This document shows positions 40,380-49,572 of a DNA stretch of 64,000 nt, one piece after another (position 1 is the stretch's first letter; the number at the start of each line of letters is the position of its first letter). The notes below the pieces were generated by a model. The model saw only the letters and a program-made list of their open reading frames with translations, had not been told where the DNA came from and did no database searches. Source of the stretch: JAOPZW01 sp963788935 (GTDB lineage Bacteria; Actinomycetota; Thermoleophilia; Solirubrobacterales; Solirubrobacteraceae); contig CAWBIM010000006.1 in assembly GCA_963788935.1 (NCBI GenBank), positions 248,001 to 312,000 on the forward strand, in the 5' to 3' direction. A program made the position numbers and the translations under genes.

Positions 40380-41864
40380 ATGACCGCCAACGAGACCCCC
40401 ACCGCCGCCGCGCCCGACCTGCGCTCCCGCTGGATGGCGCTGTTCGTGCTGTGCGTCGGCGTCCTCATGATCGTGCTCGACGCGACCGTCGTGAACGTCG
40501 CCCTTCCTTCCATCCAGAGCGACCTCGGCTTCTCGCAGGCCGACCTCGCCTGGGTCGTCAACGCCTACCTGATCGCCTTCGGCGGCCTGCTCCTGCTCGC
40601 CGGCCGGCTCGGCGACCTCGTCTCCAAGCGCGGCATCTTCCTCGCCGGGCTCGGCGTCTTCACCGTCGCCTCGCTGCTCTGCGGCGCCGCCCAGACCAAG
40701 GAGATGCTCGTCGCCGCGCGCTTCGTCCAGGGCGTCGGCGGCGCGATGACCTCGGCCGTCGTCCTCGGCATGATCGTCACGATGTTCCCCGACCCGCGCG
40801 AGCAGGCGAAGGCGATCGGCGTCTACGCGTTCGTCGCCTCCGCCGGCGGCTCGATCGGCCTGCTGGCCGGCGGCGTCCTGACCCAGGCGATCAACTGGCA
40901 CTGGATCTTCTTCGTCAACGTGCCGATCGGCGTCGTCACCGCGATCGCCGCCCGCCGCCTGCTGGTCAAGGACCGCGGGATCGGCTTCGCCCGGGGCGCG
41001 GACGTGCTCGGCGCCGTCCTCATCACCGGCGCGCTGATGCTGCTCGTCTACACGATCGTCAAGCCGGCCGCCGAGCTCGGCTGGGGCGCGGGCCGCACGC
41101 TGGCCTTCGGCGCCGCCGCGATCGCCCTGCTCGTGGCCTTCGTCGCCCGCGAGGCGACGGCCCGCACGCCGCTCGTCCCGCTGCGGATCTTCCGCTCGCG
41201 GCTCGTCGCGGGTGCGAACCTGATCCAGGCCGTCAGCGTCGCCGGGATGTTCGGCATGTTCTTCATGGGCGCCCTGTACCTGCAGCGCGTCCTGGGCTAC
41301 GACCCGCTCGAGATCGGCCTCGCGTTCCTGCCGGTGACGGTGGTCATGGGCGGCCTGTCGCTGTTCTACGCCGAGAAGCTCATCACCCGCTTCGGCGCGC
41401 AGCGCACGCTCGTCCCGGGCCTCGCGCTGATCGCGGCCGGGCTGCTCCTGTTCACCCGCGCCCCGGTCGACGGCAGCTACGTGACCGACGTCCTGCCGGT
41501 CATGCTGCTCATCGGCGCCGGCGCCGCGGTCTGCTTCCCGTCGCTGATGACGCTGGCGATGTCCGGCGCGACGCCCGAGGACGCGGGCCTGGCCTCCGGC
41601 CTCGTGAACACGACCGCGCAGGTCGGCGGGGCGCTCGGCCTCGCCGTCCTGGCGACCCTGTCGGCGACCGAGACCGGCGCGCGCCGCGTCGCCGGCGAGA
41701 GCATGGCGACCGCCCTCAACGGCGGCTACCACCTGGCCTACATGGTTGGCGCCGGACTCGCCCTCGCCGCGATCGTGATCGCGCTGGTCATCACCCGGCC
41801 CGCGCGCGAGAAGCGCGCGACGGCACCGGTCCGGCGCTCCGAGCCCGCCTGCTCGGAGGCGTAG
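40380..41864 (+). CDS. MFS drug exporter, DHA2 (14-TM) family
   Basis: I start at ATG 40380 (MTANETPTAAAPD), which has AAGGAG nine bases upstream; an ATG 30 bases earlier lacks a ribosome site. The 494-residue membrane protein has WMALFVLCVGVLMIVLDATV (TM1), VNVALPSIQSDLGFS, AGRLGDLVSKRGIFLAGLGV with the motif A loop, and many further helices, consistent with 14. It is probably a proton-driven exporter of hydrophobic drugs or dyes. It lies opposite an ECF sigma gene; a strong terminator follows. Confidence 0.92.
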   Translation: MTANETPTAAAPDLRSRWMALFVLCVGVLMIVLDATVVNVALPSIQSDLGFSQADLAWVVNAYLIAFGGLLLLAGRLGDLVSKRGIFLAGLGVFTVASLLCGAAQTKEMLVAARFVQGVGGAMTSAVVLGMIVTMFPDPREQAKAIGVYAFVASAGGSIGLLAGGVLTQAINWHWIFFVNVPIGVVTAIAARRLLVKDRGIGFARGADVLGAVLITGALMLLVYTIVKPAAELGWGAGRTLAFGAAAIALLVAFVAREATARTPLVPLRIFRSRLVAGANLIQAVSVAGMFGMFFMGALYLQRVLGYDPLEIGLAFLPVTVVMGGLSLFYAEKLITRFGAQRTLVPGLALIAAGLLLFTRAPVDGSYVTDVLPVMLLIGAGAAVCFPSLMTLAMSGATPEDAGLASGLVNTTAQVGGALGLAVLATLSATETGARRVAGESMATALNGGYHLAYMVGAGLALAAIVIALVITRPAREKRATAPVRRSEPACSEA

Positions 41865-41892
41865 CCCCGAGTTCGCCCCCCCGAGCGACACC

Positions 41893-41926
41893 GACGCCCC
41901 GCGGCGCACCTGCGCCGCGGGGCGTC
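41893..41926. terminator. Strong convergent terminator hairpin
   Basis: GACGCCCCGCGGCGCA (41893-41908) and TGCGCCGCGGGGCGTC (41911-41926) are exact reverse complements, separated by two bases in the loop region. The hairpin sits 28 bases after the MFS stop and 20 bases before the end of the leftward repeat-protein gene, so it can serve both. Confidence 0.85.
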
Positions 41927-41946
41927 GTCACGTCCGGGTCCGCGCG

Positions 41947-43938
41947 CTACCGGCGGGCGGGCTTGACCGTCAGCGCCCGGCGCGTCACGCCGGTCCGGCC
42001 GCCGGCGTCCTTGGCCCGCACGGTCGCGACGACCGCGAGGCGGTGACGGCGGCGGACGACGGTCCGGGCCTTGCGGGCGAGGTGCACGCGCACGGTCGCC
42101 TTGTGGCGGGGACGGGCCGCGACGCGTGCCGCGCCGACCGTCCGGGTGCGGCCCGCGATGCGCGCCGCGAGCGTGACGGTCCCGCGGCAGCGCGTCTGCG
42201 CGCCCGCGGGGCAGCGCAGCGCCAGGCGCACGTCGCCCGAGCGGTCCATCCGCAGCGTGGTCGCGGCGATCGTCATGCGCGGGCCGCGCTTGCCGGCGCC
42301 GGGGCCGCCGTGGCCGGGACCCGCGACGGGTCCGCCGACGGGGCCGCCGCCCTGGCCGCCGGAGACGACGGCCTCGCCGATCAGGCGCTTCGGCGCGCCG
42401 GCCTGGAGGTGCAGGAAGAAGGCCTGCGGCGCGACGCCGCCCTGGCACGCGTCACCGTCGGCGTCGAACGGCGTCGCGATGCAGTTCGACGAGACCGGGG
42501 CGCGCAGGTCGGGCTCGGCGCCGGGGATCCCGCCGGGCGTGTCGACCACGAAGCCGGCGCCCGCGAGGTGACCGACGAACGTGCGGCCCGTCTCCTGCCA
42601 CGACACGTACGGCGTGTGGCCGGAGAACGTGATGTCGGGCTTCACGGCGTCGCCGCCGCCCGAGACCGGGCGCCCGCCGTTGGCGAGCTCGAAGTGGTCG
42701 CCGTCCACGAGCCGCGCGACGAAGACCCCGTGGGTCCCGCTGCCGACGTCCTCGCTCCACGCGATCCACGGGACGGTCGTCCCGCCCGGCGTCAGCGTGC
42801 CGGCGGCGACGCGCGGGTCCTCGGCGTCGTGGCCGGGGACCGCGTTCAGGGAGCAGCGGTCCTCCTGGGCCTGCGACTCGGCGCACGGGCCGAAGCCGTG
42901 GACGGCGCCGCTCGTGTCGAGCGCGTTCGTCTGCCCGCCGGTGCCGCGGCCGACCGCCACGTAGTGGAAGCCGCCGTCACCGCCGCCCGCGACGGCCTTC
43001 GCCGCGAAGACCTGCTCGTTGCCGCGGAGACCGATGCCGCTGTCGTTCTGCTCGTACCAGACGACCCACGGCACGGTGTCGGCCTTGCCGGTGAAGGCGA
43101 AGTCGGGCTCGATGCCGTCGCGCGTCGGGTCGATGTTGAGGGTCGGGTCGCCGGTCGCCGACGAGGCAGGTGCCCCGGGGCTCAGGCGCTTGGCGCCGGT
43201 CTGCTGCCAGCAGAACGCGCTCACGCTCGTCCCGCCGCCGGGCGCGTTGGTCGAGCAGTCGGTCTGCTTGATCCCGCGGGAGGCGAAGATCTGGTTCTTG
43301 GCGGCGTCGTCGCTCGCGCCGCCGTCCTTCTCCTGCCAGGCGACCCACGGCACGGGGTCGTTGCCCGCGACCGCCGCGCCGCCGACCAGCGCGGGGTTCT
43401 CCGCCGTGCGGTCGGGGTGGATGTTCAGCGAGGGGACACGGTGGGCGGGCGCGCGGTCCTGGCCCTCGGGGATCCAGGTGTTCGCGGCCGCGTCGAAGCG
43501 GCTGGCGAAGATGTTCGTCCTGCCGCCCGCCAGGTTGGCGTTCGGCTCGTACCACGCGGTCCACGGGACCTTGCGCCCGGTGCCGGCGAAGTCGATCGAC
43601 GGTGCCTCGGCCTCCTGGGCCTGGTCGAGGTTGAGCGAGCGCCCCTGGGTGATCCAGCGGCCGCCCTTGAACGCGCGGACGAAGATCTGCTGCGAGGCGC
43701 CGGACTTCTGCTCGAACGCGGCCCACGGGACGTTGGGCGCGCCGGGGACGAGCGACCCGCCGACGACGTCGGACGCGCCCGCGTCCTGGTGCGGGTCGAT
43801 GCCGACGGCGGGGTCGTCGTTGACCTGGGTGCCGTCGGCGGGCAGGCCGACGACGGCGGCGGACGCGGTGCCGGTGAGCGCGAGCACGGCGACGAGGGCC
43901 GCCGGCGCGAGGCGCCGGCGGCGGAAAGGCCGGGACAT
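41947..43938 (-). CDS. Secreted protein with six VPWxAWxE repeats
   Basis: ATG 43938 has a perfect AAGGAGG four bases upstream. The 663-residue protein has a signal peptide (APAALVAVLALTGTASA, about 11-27) and at least six repeats spaced 55-110 residues apart, each with the core VPWxAWxE followed by an IFxxR-type strand: PNVPWAAFEQKSG...QQIFVRAF; RKVPWTAWYEPN...TNIFASRF; DPVPWVAWQEKDG...NQIFASRG; DTVPWVVWYEQND...EQVFAAKA; TTVPWIAWSEDVG...HGVFVARL; and a degenerate TPYVSWQETGR. This looks like blades of a beta-propeller. A Gly/Pro linker and an Arg-rich beta domain (RMTIAATTLRMDRSGDVRLA...) close it, like the basic tail of the TasA-like protein at 7384. Extracellular; role unknown. Confidence 0.72.
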   Translation of the reverse strand: MSRPFRRRRLAPAALVAVLALTGTASAAVVGLPADGTQVNDDPAVGIDPHQDAGASDVVGGSLVPGAPNVPWAAFEQKSGASQQIFVRAFKGGRWITQGRSLNLDQAQEAEAPSIDFAGTGRKVPWTAWYEPNANLAGGRTNIFASRFDAAANTWIPEGQDRAPAHRVPSLNIHPDRTAENPALVGGAAVAGNDPVPWVAWQEKDGGASDDAAKNQIFASRGIKQTDCSTNAPGGGTSVSAFCWQQTGAKRLSPGAPASSATGDPTLNIDPTRDGIEPDFAFTGKADTVPWVVWYEQNDSGIGLRGNEQVFAAKAVAGGGDGGFHYVAVGRGTGGQTNALDTSGAVHGFGPCAESQAQEDRCSLNAVPGHDAEDPRVAAGTLTPGGTTVPWIAWSEDVGSGTHGVFVARLVDGDHFELANGGRPVSGGGDAVKPDITFSGHTPYVSWQETGRTFVGHLAGAGFVVDTPGGIPGAEPDLRAPVSSNCIATPFDADGDACQGGVAPQAFFLHLQAGAPKRLIGEAVVSGGQGGGPVGGPVAGPGHGGPGAGKRGPRMTIAATTLRMDRSGDVRLALRCPAGAQTRCRGTVTLAARIAGRTRTVGAARVAARPRHKATVRVHLARKARTVVRRRHRLAVVATVRAKDAGGRTGVTRRALTVKPARR

Positions 43939-44025
43939 GAAGCCTCCTTGGGAGGTCGAGTACGGGTGACGCTGCAATCCCCGAGGACGCCCCCCGGCCG
44001 TGGCCCTTCCCCTCCGTGGCCTCCC

Positions 44026-44595
44026 TCACAGAGCGCCGGCGGCCACCGGCGCCGACGCCGCGTGGCCGGGGGTCCGGCGCGACGGGCGGCGCGCGGGGCG
44101 CCACTCGGGCAGCGACCCGCCGCAGGCGGGGCAGAAGCCCGGGAAGTGGTGGTTCTCGCGCACCAGCGCCCAGAAGCCGGGCGACGAGTCCGCCCACTCC
44201 GACGTGCACGTCGGGCACCGCACCGCGACCGCGCCGACCGGCGGGGGCGGGTCGAGGTCGAGCACCCGGTCGGCGAGCCACAGGCGGCGGTAGCCGACGA
44301 GCGCGGCCCAGTCGGCCAGCACGCGGCGCGCCGCGCGGTCGAGCGGCGGCGCGTTCGGCGGCAGGGTCGCGACGAGCTCGTCGTCGTCCACGCCGGACCC
44401 GCGCAGGTCGACGATCGCGACGCCGGCGAGGCGGGCGAACGTCATCGAGGCCGGGCCGCCCGTGATCGTGCCGCGCAGCGGCGGGTTGAGCGTCAGCTCG
44501 CCGGCGGCGATCGTGGCGCGCAGGAAGCGGTGCGGCGGGAGGCCGTGATCGGCCCCCGCGGCGGGGTCGTGGTCGAGGTGGTCGTCGGAGGCCAT
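44026..44595 (-). CDS. Zinc-ribbon protein, unknown
   Basis: From ATG 44595 the 189-residue protein has an N-terminal beta-rich half (LRATIAAGELTLNPPLRGTI, ARLAGVAIVDLRGSG) and a C-terminal four-cysteine zinc ribbon, CPTC (127-130) and CPACGG (155-160), separated by WALVRENHHFPGF. The last ~25 residues are Arg/Pro-rich. No enzyme motif is visible. It could bind nucleic acid or protein partners. Divergent from rmuC. Confidence 0.7.
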   Translation of the reverse strand: MASDDHLDHDPAAGADHGLPPHRFLRATIAAGELTLNPPLRGTITGGPASMTFARLAGVAIVDLRGSGVDDDELVATLPPNAPPLDRAARRVLADWAALVGYRRLWLADRVLDLDPPPPVGAVAVRCPTCTSEWADSSPGFWALVRENHHFPGFCPACGGSLPEWRPARRPSRRTPGHAASAPVAAGAL

Positions 44596-44688
44596 GGGCG
44601 ATGGGTCGCCGTTTGCAGGGAAGTCCTGACGCGGCCCGCCGCGCAACATCCCTGTCAGGTCGTCCGGTGCGCCCGCGACCCTGCAGCC

Positions 44689-46056
44689 ATGATCGTCGTC
44701 TGCACCGTCCTCGCGGTGGCGCTCGTCGCCACGCTCCTCGCGGCCCTCCGGGCCCGCGCCGCCGAGCGCAGCGCCCGCGGGGCGCTCGACGCCGAGCGCC
44801 GCGCCCGGGTCGCCGATGCCGCCGCCGCGGCGGGCCTGCGCGAGCAGATGGAGGCCGCCCACCGCGACCGGCTCGGCGATCTCGAGCGCGCCACGCGGGA
44901 GAAGGTCGAGCTCCTGACGGGCGGTCGCGCCGAGCTGCGCCGCGAGATGCAGGCGATCTCGAGCGACGTGCTCAAGGGCGCGACGGAGCAGATCACGAAG
45001 CTCGCGGCCGAGGCGCGCCGGGCCGACCACGCGGCGGCGAAGGGCGAGCTCGGGCTGCGCGCGGCCGAGATCAAGGAGGCGGTCGCGCCGATCGCCAAGC
45101 ACCTCGAGCGGGTCGGCAGCCAGGTCGAGCAGCTCGAGCGCGACCGCGCCGCGACCCATGCGACGGTCCGCCAGCTGTTCGAGTCGACGGCGACCGAGCT
45201 CGGGCGGCTGCGGATGGAGACGGGCGCGCTCGTCAGCGCCCTCAAGCGCCCGCAGGTCCGCGGCTCGTGGGGCGAGATCCAGCTCAAGAACGTCGTGCGC
45301 ATCGCGGGCATGACCGACCACGTCGACTTCCACGCCCAGGCGACGATCCGCACCGGCGACGAGGGCGCCTTCCGCCCGGACATGACCGTCCACCTGCCGA
45401 CCGGCCGGGACATCGTCGTCGACTCCAAGGTCCCGCTCGACGCCTACCTGACCGCGCTCGAGGCGGCGACCGACGAGGAGCGCGAGGTGCACCTCGACCG
45501 CCACGCCGCCCAGCTGCGCGCCCACCTCGACAAGCTCGCGGGCAAGGCCTACCACGCCAAGCTCGAGCGCTCGGCCGAGTTCGTCGTCTGCTTCGTGCCC
45601 AACGAGGCCTGCTACGTCGCCGCGCTCGACCGCGACCCGCGGCTGCTCGAGCACGGCGCCGGCCGCGGGGTGCTGATCGCGACGCCGACGACCCTGCTCG
45701 CGCTGCTGCACGCCACGCACTACGGCTGGCGCCAGGCCGAGGTCGAGCAGTCCGCGCTCGAGATCGCGGCGGCCGGCCGCGAGCTGCACAAGCGCTGCGC
45801 GACGTTCCTCGAGTCCTTCGTCAAGCTCGGCCGCGGGCTGACGTCGGCGACGAACGCCTACAACGACTCGGTCGGCTCGCTCGAGGGCCGCGTCCTGCCG
45901 CAGCTGCGCCGCTTCGAGGAGTACGGCGCGGCCTCGGAGAAGCCGCTCGCGGAGCCCGCCGCGATCGATGCCGCCCCCCGGGCGCTCACCGCGCCCGAGG
46001 CCGACCCGCCGCGCCTGTGGGCGGCGGCCGGCGACGAGGGCGCCGCGGCCGCCTGA
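44689..46056 (+). CDS. rmuC: RmuC, DNA recombination protein
   Basis: The start is ATG 44689. The 455-residue protein has one N-terminal membrane segment (VVCTVLAVALVATLLAALRA), a long coiled coil (about 25-165) and the RmuC nuclease-like core: RGSWGEIQLKNVVRIAGM (about 200-217), FRPDMTVHLPTGRDIVVDSK (about 230-249, the PD...DxK-like pattern), KAYHAKLERSAEFVVCFVPN and LIATPTTLLALLHATHYGWR. RmuC limits recombination between inverted repeats in E. coli; the mechanism is not settled. No operon partner. Confidence 0.92.
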   Translation: MIVVCTVLAVALVATLLAALRARAAERSARGALDAERRARVADAAAAAGLREQMEAAHRDRLGDLERATREKVELLTGGRAELRREMQAISSDVLKGATEQITKLAAEARRADHAAAKGELGLRAAEIKEAVAPIAKHLERVGSQVEQLERDRAATHATVRQLFESTATELGRLRMETGALVSALKRPQVRGSWGEIQLKNVVRIAGMTDHVDFHAQATIRTGDEGAFRPDMTVHLPTGRDIVVDSKVPLDAYLTALEAATDEEREVHLDRHAAQLRAHLDKLAGKAYHAKLERSAEFVVCFVPNEACYVAALDRDPRLLEHGAGRGVLIATPTTLLALLHATHYGWRQAEVEQSALEIAAAGRELHKRCATFLESFVKLGRGLTSATNAYNDSVGSLEGRVLPQLRRFEEYGAASEKPLAEPAAIDAAPRALTAPEADPPRLWAAAGDEGAAAA

Positions 46057-46066
46057 CCCGCGCGGC

Positions 46067-46828
46067 CTACCGCGGCGCCATCCGCAGCGCGCCGTCCAGC
46101 CGGATCGTCTCGCCGTTGAGCATCGGGTTCTCGATGATCGACGTCGCGAGCTGCGCGTACTCCTCCGGCAGCCCGAGCCGGTGCGGGAACGGGATCGAGT
46201 TGCCGAGCGCCTCGCGCGCGTCGTCGGGCAGCAGGGCGAGCAGCGGGGTGTCGAACAGCCCGGGCGCGATCGTCATCACGCGGATGCCGTACTGGGCGAG
46301 GTCGCGCGCGGCGGGGACCGTCATGCCGACGATGCCGCCCTTCGAGGCCGAGTAGGCGATCTGGCCGATCTGGCCCTCGTAGGCGGCGACGGACGCCGTC
46401 TGCACGCACACGCCGCGCTCGGCGCCGGCGTCGGGCTCGTTCTCGCGCATCGCCGTCGCGGCGAGCCGCAGGACGTTGAACGTGCCGATCAGGTTGATCG
46501 CGATCGTCGTCTGGAAGGGCTCGAGCGGATGCGGGCCCTTGGAGCCGGTCGTCCGCTGCGCCCAGCCGACGCCCGCGCAGCAGACCGAGATCCGCAGGCC
46601 GCCGTCGGCCTCGGCCGCGGCCTCGACCGCCGCCTGGACCTGGGCCTCCTCGCGCACGTCGCACTCGACGAAGCGCAGCCCGAGCTCGTCGGCCAGCGCC
46701 TTGCCCTTCTCGGCGTTCACGTCGGCGATCGTCACGACCGCGCCGCGTTCGTGCAGGCGCCGCGTCGTCGCCTCGCCCAGGCCGGACGCGCCGCCGGCCA
46801 CCAGTGCTCCACTGCCCTCGATGTTCAT
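46067..46828 (-). CDS. SDR, 3-hydroxyacyl-CoA dehydrogenase type-2-like
   Basis: The 253-residue protein has GALVAGGASGLGEATTRRLH (about 7-26), TIADVNAEKG (acidic residue, NAD preference), CCAGVGWAQRT, an SVAAYEGQIGQIAYSASKGG active site with YxxxK intact (about 160-179), and TIAPGLFDTPLLALLPDD. It closely resembles HSD17B10-type 3-hydroxyacyl-CoA dehydrogenases, which act in branched-chain and fatty acid breakdown. Convergent with rmuC; the start lies about 50 bases from a truncated M20 peptidase fragment. Confidence 0.92.
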   Translation of the reverse strand: MNIEGSGALVAGGASGLGEATTRRLHERGAVVTIADVNAEKGKALADELGLRFVECDVREEAQVQAAVEAAAEADGGLRISVCCAGVGWAQRTTGSKGPHPLEPFQTTIAINLIGTFNVLRLAATAMRENEPDAGAERGVCVQTASVAAYEGQIGQIAYSASKGGIVGMTVPAARDLAQYGIRVMTIAPGLFDTPLLALLPDDAREALGNSIPFPHRLGLPEEYAQLATSIIENPMLNGETIRLDGALRMAPR

Positions 46829-46874
46829 GGCGGGGCATCCTAGGGACGCCCGGCTCGCCGGCGCGTGCGGCCTG

Positions 46875-47888
46875 CGTCAGCTCGCGCGCGGCGCGGCGAC
46901 ACGAAGTCGAACATCCTCATGCACGTCGGTGCGCTGCGCGCGTACAACGGCCGCCCGCCTGTAGGGATCAGGCTCTGCATCGAGGGCTACGAGGAGATAG
47001 GCAGCGGCGCGCTCCTCGCGCACCCGACGCACGACGCGGAGCGGTTCGCCGCCGACGCGATGGTCATCGCCGACATGGGCAGCATCACCCCCGGCACGCC
47101 GACGCTGACGACCGCGTGCGCGGGATGGCGAACGTCACCATCGAGGTGCGCACGCTCGCGTCCGGCAAGCACAGCGGGCAGTACGGCGGCGCGGCGCTCG
47201 ACGCTCTCCTCGCGCTCGTTCGCGCGATCGCCTCCCTCCACACCGACGCAAGGCGACGTCGCCGTCACCGCGACTGCGGCGGAACGAGTGGAACGGCTCC
47301 GAGCAGGCCGAGGCCGAGTTCCGCGCCCTCGGAACCGTCCTCGACGGGATGCCGCTGATCGGAACGAGGCGGCCTCGGCTCGCGCATCTGGTCAGGCCAG
47401 GCGATCACCGTGGTCGGGATCGACGTGCCGTCGGTCGACGGCGCCGTCAACGCCGTGTCGCCGTACGCCCGCGCCGACGATCAACGTGCGCGTCCATCCG
47501 GAGCAGGACGCCGCGGAGGCGCAGGCGGCGGTCATCGACCACCTGCGGGCGACGCGACCGTTCGGGATCGAGCTCGACGTCCGCCCCGGCCCGACGGGAA
47601 ACGGCTTCGCCGCGGCGACCGGCGGTCCCGCCTACGCGGCCGCCGGCGCGGCTGGTCGGCCGCCTGGGGGGCGGACGTCCTGCTCGCGGGCAGCGGCGGG
47701 TCGATCCCGATCGTCAACGCGCTCGCCGAGAGCGCTCCCGGACGCGGAGGCGCTCCTCGTCGGCACCACCGACGGCTACGCGAACATCCACGGCCCGAAC
47801 GAGCGCGTGCTGCTCGACGAGTTCGAGCGGGCGACGATCGCGGAGGCGGACTTCTTCGGCCGCTACGCGGAGGCGTTCGCGAACATGA
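46875..47888 (+). pseudogene. M20-family dipeptidase, N-terminally truncated and frameshifted
   Basis: The similarity begins abruptly at GDTKSNILMHVGALRAYNGR, which corresponds to the second metal-binding region of M20 peptidases, so roughly the first 100 residues (including the first metal His) are missing. Beyond it the motifs are good: LCIEGYEEIGSGALLAHPTH, ADMGSITPGTPTL, MANVTIEVRTLASGKHSGQY, AVNAVSPYARA, INVRVHPEQDAAEAQ, VLLAGSGGSIPIVNALAES, DGYANIHGPNERVLLDEF. The frame changes at least eight times (for example near 47118, 47250, 47274, 47366, 47474, 47660, 47739), mostly by +1. It may end at the TGA at 47886-47888 that overlaps the AbgT start. Together with AbgT it resembles the abg peptidase/transporter pair. 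Confidence 0.75.
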
Positions 47889-49545
47889 GCGACGCGGCGA
47901 GTCGCCGAGGACCGGCCGGACAAGGGCGGCGGGCTCGCTGAGCGGGCGCTCGGCTTCATCGAGAGGGCGGGCAACCGCGTCCCGACCGCGATCCTCTTCA
48001 TCGGCTGATCGTCGTGGTGATCGCGCTGTCGCAGGTGCTCGACTGGGCGAACGTGGGCGTGACGAAGCCAGATCGCCGAACCGCAGGCGGCGCAGATCGA
48101 GAACAGCGCGACGACGCCGAACGACGTCGGCCCGTCGTACGAGCTCGACGGCGAGAGATCGACGGCGATACAAGACGCGAGCATGTCGAGGCGAAGGGCC
48201 TGCTCACCGGCGAGGGCATCCGCTTCATGTTCACCTCGTTCGTGCCGAACTTCCTCGGGTTCGCGGCGGTGGGGGTGATCCTCGTCGCGATGATCGGCGT
48301 CGGCGTCGCCGAGTACTCGGGGCTCGTCGGCGCGCTGATCCGCAAGCTCGTCGCGGTCTCCTCGCAGGGGTCTCTGACCTACATCATCGTGTTCGTCGGG
48401 ATCCTCTCGAGCGTAGCGTCGGACGACGGGCTACCTCGTGCTGATCCCGCTCGCGGCGGTGGCGTTCATCAGCGTGGGGCGACATCCGCTCGCCGGGAAT
48501 CGCGGCGGGCTTCGGGGCGGTGAGCGCGGCGTTCTCGGTGAACATCCTGCTCGACTCCGGCCGACGGCGTGGTGACCGACATCGCCAACGAGGCGGCCCA
48601 GCTCGTCGACCCGACCGTGCAGACTCGATCTCGTGTCGAACCTACTGGTTCGGGATCGTCTCGACTCTCTTCCTGACGGTCGTGATCACGCTCGTGACGA
48701 CCCGCGTCGTCGAGCTGCGCCTCGGGGCGTGGGATCGTGGCCAGGCCGACCAGGAGGAGCTCGCGCGCGAGGAGGGCCCGGCGATCGACCCCGCCGACGA
48801 GGCGCGCGGGCTGCGCTGGGCGCTGTGGGCGGTGCTCGGCGTGCTCGTCGTCGTCCTCGCTCTGACCTGCCGCCGGGCGCGCCGCTGCGCAACCCGGAGA
48901 CCGGCGACATCATCGGCGACTCGCCGCTGATGAGCAGCCTGATCGTGATCATCTCGGCGACCTTCCTGGCCGCGGGGCTGGCGTTCGGGCGCGCGGCGAA
49001 GACGATCAAGGGAGCACGGACGCGCTGGGGATGATCACGAAGGCCTGGGCGAGCCTCGCGTCGCTGTTGTTCCTCTTCCTGCTCATCGCCCAGTTCATCG
49101 CGTACTTCGACTTCAGCAACATCGCGCAGGTCACCGCGATCGCGCTCGGCGACATCCTCGAGGACCTCGACCTCGGATCGCTGATCCTCCTGATCGGGAT
49201 CATCATCGCGACGCTGCTCGTCGACCTGATCATGCCCGCGAAGATCGCCAAGTGGGCGATCCTCGCGCCGATCCTCATCCCCCTCATGCTGCGGCTGGGC
49301 GTCCCCCGCAGACGGTGCTCGCCGCGTACCGGCTCGGCGACTCGCCGATCAACGTCCTGACGCCGCTGATGCCGTACTTCCCGCTGATGGTCGTCTTCGC
49401 CGCGCGCTACCAGCGCGACGCGGGAATCGGGACGGTGATCGCGCTGATGGTCCCCTACGCCGTCGTGGTCGCCGTGCTCTGGACGGCGTTTTTCGTCCTC
49501 TGGTACCTCATCGGGATCCCGCTCGGTCCCGGCTGGCCCGTGTGA
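47885..49545 (+). pseudogene. AbgT-family transporter, frameshifted
   Basis: Pieces in three frames join into one AbgT (p-aminobenzoyl-glutamate-type) transporter: LAERALGFIERAGNRVP, LIVVVIALSQVLDWANVGVT, LLTGEGIRFMFTSFVPNFLG, GVAEYSGLVGALIRKLVAVS, LTYIIVFVGILSSVASD, YLVLIPLAAVAFISVGRHPL, ADGVVTDIANEAAQLVDPTV, YWFGIVSTLFLTVVITLVTT, LMSSLIVIISATFLAAGLAF, MITKAWASLASLLFLFLLIA, and finally LGDSPINVLTPLMPYFPLMV. About ten frame changes occur, but no other damage is obvious. Such transporters carry p-aminobenzoyl-glutamate or expel sulfonamides. ATG 47885 is the likely start. The last third (49031-49360 and onward) reads almost cleanly. Confidence 0.8.
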
Positions 49546-49572
49546 GCGGCCGCGCGCGCTGGCGCCGGGGCC

